A program made the position numbers and the translations under genes. From assembly GCF_022458865.1 (NCBI RefSeq), contig NZ_JAJNMU010000016.1, forward strand, positions 62,001-126,000: a DNA stretch of 64,000 nt, given 5' to 3'. Shown one piece after another: positions 61,287 through 64,000 of this stretch. How positions within the stretch are numbered: position 1 is the first letter of the stretch; each line of letters opens with the position of its first letter. The notes under the pieces were generated by a model that ran no database searches, was not told the DNA's origin, and was given only the letters and a program-made list of their open reading frames with translations. Source of the DNA: Paenibacillus periandrae (GTDB taxonomy: Bacteria; Bacillota; Bacilli; Paenibacillales; NBRC-103111).

Positions 61287-61395
61287 AGACGAACCCCTTC
61301 TTTCTTTCATGGTTGATGACCTGTATGGATTTGTAATACATCTATATTGAAGCGGTAGCGGCCCCAGCTGCAGTCCGGAGCGGACGAACCGTCGT

Positions 61396-62256
61396 TCAAC
61401 CTTTCACAGAGCCGAGCAGCATCCCGTTCGTAAAATGCTTTTGAATGAAGGGATAAATGATAATAATCGGCAAGCTCGCCATCACAACTGAAGCCATCTG
61501 AATCGTTTCGGTCGGCATCATGTTCTCCGCATTTTCCATCGGCTGCTGAGTGAGCATCAGGATTTCCCGGATGACGACTTGCAGCGGGAACAACGTACGA
61601 TCGGTTACATACATGACGGCCTGGAAAAATTCATTCCAATGTCCAACCATATAAAATAATCCTATCGTCAACAGTGAGGGTACCGACAGCGGAATGACAA
61701 TCTGCATGAGAATTCTGAATTCCTTGGCACCATCCATTCGGGCCGATTCGAACAGCTCCTCCGGCAGATTTTCAAAAAAGCTTTTCATAATAAGCACATT
61801 AAAGCTCCATACGGCATTAGGAAGAATCATCGACCAAATCGAATCAATCAGACCCAGTGACTTTACAATCAGATAGGTAGGAATTATCCCGCCACTGAAT
61901 AGCATCGTGAATACGACCATCATTAAAAATATATTGCGCCCCGGGAGCGCCTTACGGCTGAGCGGATATGCCATCAAAGCTGTCAAAATCAGATTGACGA
62001 TCGTTCCAACTACAGTAATCAATACCGTTACCCAAAAGGCATTAGGAATATTGGATTCAGTAAACAGCTTATGATAAGCGCTGAATGTGATCGACTTGGG
62101 GATCAGAATGAAGCCGCCATTTTTTAATACCTCGGTGAACGGTGTGATCGATACGGTTACGACATACATCAGCGGGAAAATCGCTGCCAACCCAGCCAAG
62201 CCCAGTATCACAAAAACGATTCCGTTAATGAAACGATCCTCCATGCTTTTTACCAT
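61396..62256 (-). CDS. Carbohydrate ABC transporter permease, LplC/YtcP type
   Basis: A 286-residue permease with six helices. The ATPase-contact EAA loop is MDGAKEFRILMQIVIPLSVP; the end has LIIIYPFIQKHFTNGMLLGS with the conserved G-x-x-x-G-S-V-K-G tail. It overlaps the upstream permease gene by seven bases, which couples their translation. With the LplB-type partner it forms the membrane channel. Confidence 0.9.
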   Translation of the reverse strand: MVKSMEDRFINGIVFVILGLAGLAAIFPLMYVVTVSITPFTEVLKNGGFILIPKSITFSAYHKLFTESNIPNAFWVTVLITVVGTIVNLILTALMAYPLSRKALPGRNIFLMMVVFTMLFSGGIIPTYLIVKSLGLIDSIWSMILPNAVWSFNVLIMKSFFENLPEELFESARMDGAKEFRILMQIVIPLSVPSLLTIGLFYMVGHWNEFFQAVMYVTDRTLFPLQVVIREILMLTQQPMENAENMMPTETIQMASVVMASLPIIIIYPFIQKHFTNGMLLGSVKG

Positions 62257-63212
62257 ATGCCATCACCCCATTTCTTCGATAAATGATTGGCTCCCATAAC
62301 CAGAACAAGTCCAATCGCTGATTTAAACAGGCCTACTGCTGCTCCAAGACTGAAATTCAACTGCTGCAGACCGGTGCGGAATACCCAGGTATCCAGAATA
62401 TCGGCGACTTGATATACTTGAATGTTATACAAAATATAAATTTGATCGAAGCCCGCATCCATAATATGACCCAGCTTCAGAATGAGCAGCAGCACAATGA
62501 CATTGCGAATACCTGGAAGTGTAATATGCCATATCATCCGCAAGCGTCCCGAGCCGTCTACACGAGCAGCCTCATATAGCGTAGGATCGATTGCCGTCAT
62601 AGCCGCCAAATAAATAATTGCTCCCCACCCCAAATCCTTCCATATCTCCGAACCGACGAGAATAGCACGAAAGTAATCGAGTGAGGTCATAAATCCGATG
62701 GAGTGCGCTCCACTTTCTTCAAGCCAACGGTTCAACAACCCGGAGTTTTGCGATAGCAATGCAATCAGTATCCCGTATATGATCACCCAGGAAAGAAAAT
62801 GTGGCATATAGGTTAGCGTTTGAATGATGGTTTTGAACCATTTGACACGGCATTCATTCAGCATCAGAGCCAGCAGGATCGGTGGAACCATACCGAATAC
62901 CAGTTTGTACAGCGAGATCAATGAGGTATTGACCATCAGCTGCGTGAAATACGGTGAATTGAAAAAGATTTGAAAATGCTTGTACCAGGGATCTGCCCAC
63001 GGGCTGCTTACAATCCCCTCCAATAAATTGAAATCCTTGAATGCGATAATAACACCATACATCGGTACATATCGGAATAAAATATAGTACAGCACACCTG
63101 GCAGCAGCATCAAATAAAAAGCGCGAAAAGCCCAAATATTCTTGCCCAACAACCTGCCCTTGGCCTGCTTTGATTTGGCATCAGCCACATTCCCCACGGT
63201 CAACTGATCCAT
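62250..63212 (-). CDS. Carbohydrate ABC transporter permease, LplB type
   Basis: A 320-residue permease with six helices. The N-terminal FYLMLLPGVLYYILFRYVPM and GVIIAFKDFN are LplB hallmarks, and the EAA loop is YEAARVDGSGRLRMIWHITL. First gene of the permease-permease-SBP set. It starts 147 bases after the sensor kinase gene, with an extended -10 promoter candidate and two cre-like sites between them. Confidence 0.9.
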   Translation of the reverse strand: MDQLTVGNVADAKSKQAKGRLLGKNIWAFRAFYLMLLPGVLYYILFRYVPMYGVIIAFKDFNLLEGIVSSPWADPWYKHFQIFFNSPYFTQLMVNTSLISLYKLVFGMVPPILLALMLNECRVKWFKTIIQTLTYMPHFLSWVIIYGILIALLSQNSGLLNRWLEESGAHSIGFMTSLDYFRAILVGSEIWKDLGWGAIIYLAAMTAIDPTLYEAARVDGSGRLRMIWHITLPGIRNVIVLLLILKLGHIMDAGFDQIYILYNIQVYQVADILDTWVFRTGLQQLNFSLGAAVGLFKSAIGLVLVMGANHLSKKWGDGIW

Positions 63213-63288
63213 GATGACATCCCCCCGAATGCTTCATTTGCTGCTAGAGCGTGGTTCCAAGCTCTATAAGCATTCTTTCTATAGTTGT

Positions 63289-63362
63289 ATTATAGCAAGC
63301 GCTTTCTTCAGGAAATATACAGTGATCGTGCGAAAGTGTTCGAATTTTTGCAAACGCTTTTA
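63289..63362 (-). promoter_or_regulatory. Promoter and two cre-like operators before the sugar ABC genes
   Basis: On the minus strand TGCTATAAT gives an extended -10 (63294-63289), without a good -35. AGCAAGCGCTTTCT (63294-63307) overlaps it and TGCAAACGCTTTTA (63349-63362) lies upstream. Both resemble the CcpA/LacI consensus TGWAANCGNTNWCA, at 11 and 12 of 14 positions. CcpA or the cluster's own LacI protein could bind. Confidence 0.5.
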
Positions 63363-64000
63363 TTCCTGTGACACATTCGGAAGCTCTATGCGAATCAAGG
63401 TCCCTACCTGGGGCCTGCTGGCTATCTGCAATCCGAATTCTGTACCAAAGTGCAGCCGGATTCGCTCTTGAACATTCATAATCCCGATCCCTGTAAACCG
63501 ATGCTTGCTGGGTGCTTTCCGGCGCTCACTGAAAATGCTGCTGAGCTGCTCGGAGTCCATCCCCAGCCCATTATCGCGAATAACGACACAAAGCTTTTTG
63601 CGGCGTATGCAGGTTCGTATGTGAATGTGGCCCTGGACCTTCTGAGGGGCCAAACCGTGGAATATCGCATTTTCGACCAATGGCTGAAGCGTCAGCTTGA
63701 GAATTCTGCAGGTAAGCGTCTCTGGCGCGGCGTCAATCGTCAACACAAACTTCTCTCCATAGCGTACAGTTTGGATATAGGCGTACATCCGCAGACCCTC
63801 AAGCTCCTCCTCTAGTGTCACGAACTCCCCACTCTTATCAAAGCTGAACGACAACAAACCGACAAGCGCGCGAATCGTTTCTCGCACAGCCTCGATCTTT
63901 TGCTGCTTGGCCAAACTGCTTATACAAGCTAACGTATTATACAAGAAATGCGGGGCAATCTGGCTCTGCAGCATTTTCAGCTCATACTGATTTTTGCGCA
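63360..64000 (-). CDS. YesM-type sensor histidine kinase, 5' part cut by window edge
   Basis: The frame runs from the window edge to a stop at 63360, giving the C-terminal 213 residues. ELKMLQSQIAPHFLYNTLAC is the His-kinase box of the LytS/YesM group (His in P-H-F-L-Y-N). The ATPase domain has PLVENAIFHGLAP (N box), IRDNGLGMD (G1) and TGIGIMNVQERIRLHFG (G2). Members sense external sugars through an upstream extracellular region, here missing, and work with an AraC-type response regulator that would lie beyond 64000. It probably controls the ABC genes that follow it. Confidence 0.9.
   Translation of the reverse strand, partial: RKNQYELKMLQSQIAPHFLYNTLACISSLAKQQKIEAVRETIRALVGLLSFSFDKSGEFVTLEEELEGLRMYAYIQTVRYGEKFVLTIDAAPETLTCRILKLTLQPLVENAIFHGLAPQKVQGHIHIRTCIRRKKLCVVIRDNGLGMDSEQLSSIFSERRKAPSKHRFTGIGIMNVQERIRLHFGTEFGLQIASRPQVGTLIRIELPNVSQE

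Overview
The window looks like a chromosomal segment of a spore-forming, low-to-mid GC Firmicute of the Paenibacillaceae (Paenibacillus or a close relative). The main clues are coat-F type spore proteins, a YpdA-type bacillithiol disulfide reductase, copper-amine-oxidase-type stalk domains on secreted proteins, an LplB/LplC-type sugar ABC transporter with a YesM-type sensor kinase, YezD, a T-box leader, strong AGGAGG ribosome binding sites and frequent TTG/GTG starts. I see no rRNA, tRNA, CRISPR array, phage or intact insertion sequence.

Layout. 1-5.7 kb: a partial phosphodiester-glycosidase-like gene, two coat-F-like genes, a methyltransferase, ypdA, a PhnC-like ATPase and a lipoprotein polysaccharide deacetylase. 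5.7-9.4 kb: two tandem paralogous secreted stalk/PKD proteins. 9.4-13.8 kb: small genes, an M20 peptidase remnant, a TetR/SDR pair, and a second-type trpS behind a T-box, a possible Trp-containing leader ORF and a hairpin-repeat array. 14-20.3 kb: sulfur assimilation (SsuE-like reductase, YezD, hydrolase, cysA-cysW-cysT-sbp). 20.4-23.4 kb: a His-rich CobW-family GTPase with a Zur-box-like site, then ArsR and an MFS exporter. 23.5-28 kb: an unknown TIM-barrel-like protein, a DUF4395 protein and topB with an amplified linker. 28-35 kb: a methyltransferase, a TlpA-like thioredoxin, and an apparent operon of alkaline phosphatase, lipoprotein, ATPase and FtsX-like permease. 35-46.8 kb: a decayed P450, helD, a long imperfect hairpin, a hydroxyacid dehydrogenase with larE, an EAL protein and a MoxR/VWA pair. 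46.7-54.4 kb: MATE, an unknown permease, DUF3900, sodC, an ECF sigma/anti-sigma pair, a methyltransferase and a Pmp3 protein. 54.4-64 kb: a catabolic-looking cluster (MFS, FAD monooxygenase, LacI, SDR, PhyH dioxygenase, sugar-type ABC transporter, sensor kinase cut by the window end).

The most unusual signal is a family of short tandem hairpin repeats. Four arrays (before trpS, cysT, cobW-like and larE) lie in the same orientation relative to the gene and end a few bases before the Shine-Dalgarno sequence. Their stems change by compensatory substitutions while the spacer GATGCTTACGAAG is kept, which suggests selection on RNA structure. The regulated genes concern tryptophan, sulfate, a metal chaperone and sulfur transfer. 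A second dispersed element, about 125 bp with two hairpins, occurs at three places, also next to gene starts.

All functional calls come from reading motifs in the translated sequence. No database search was made.
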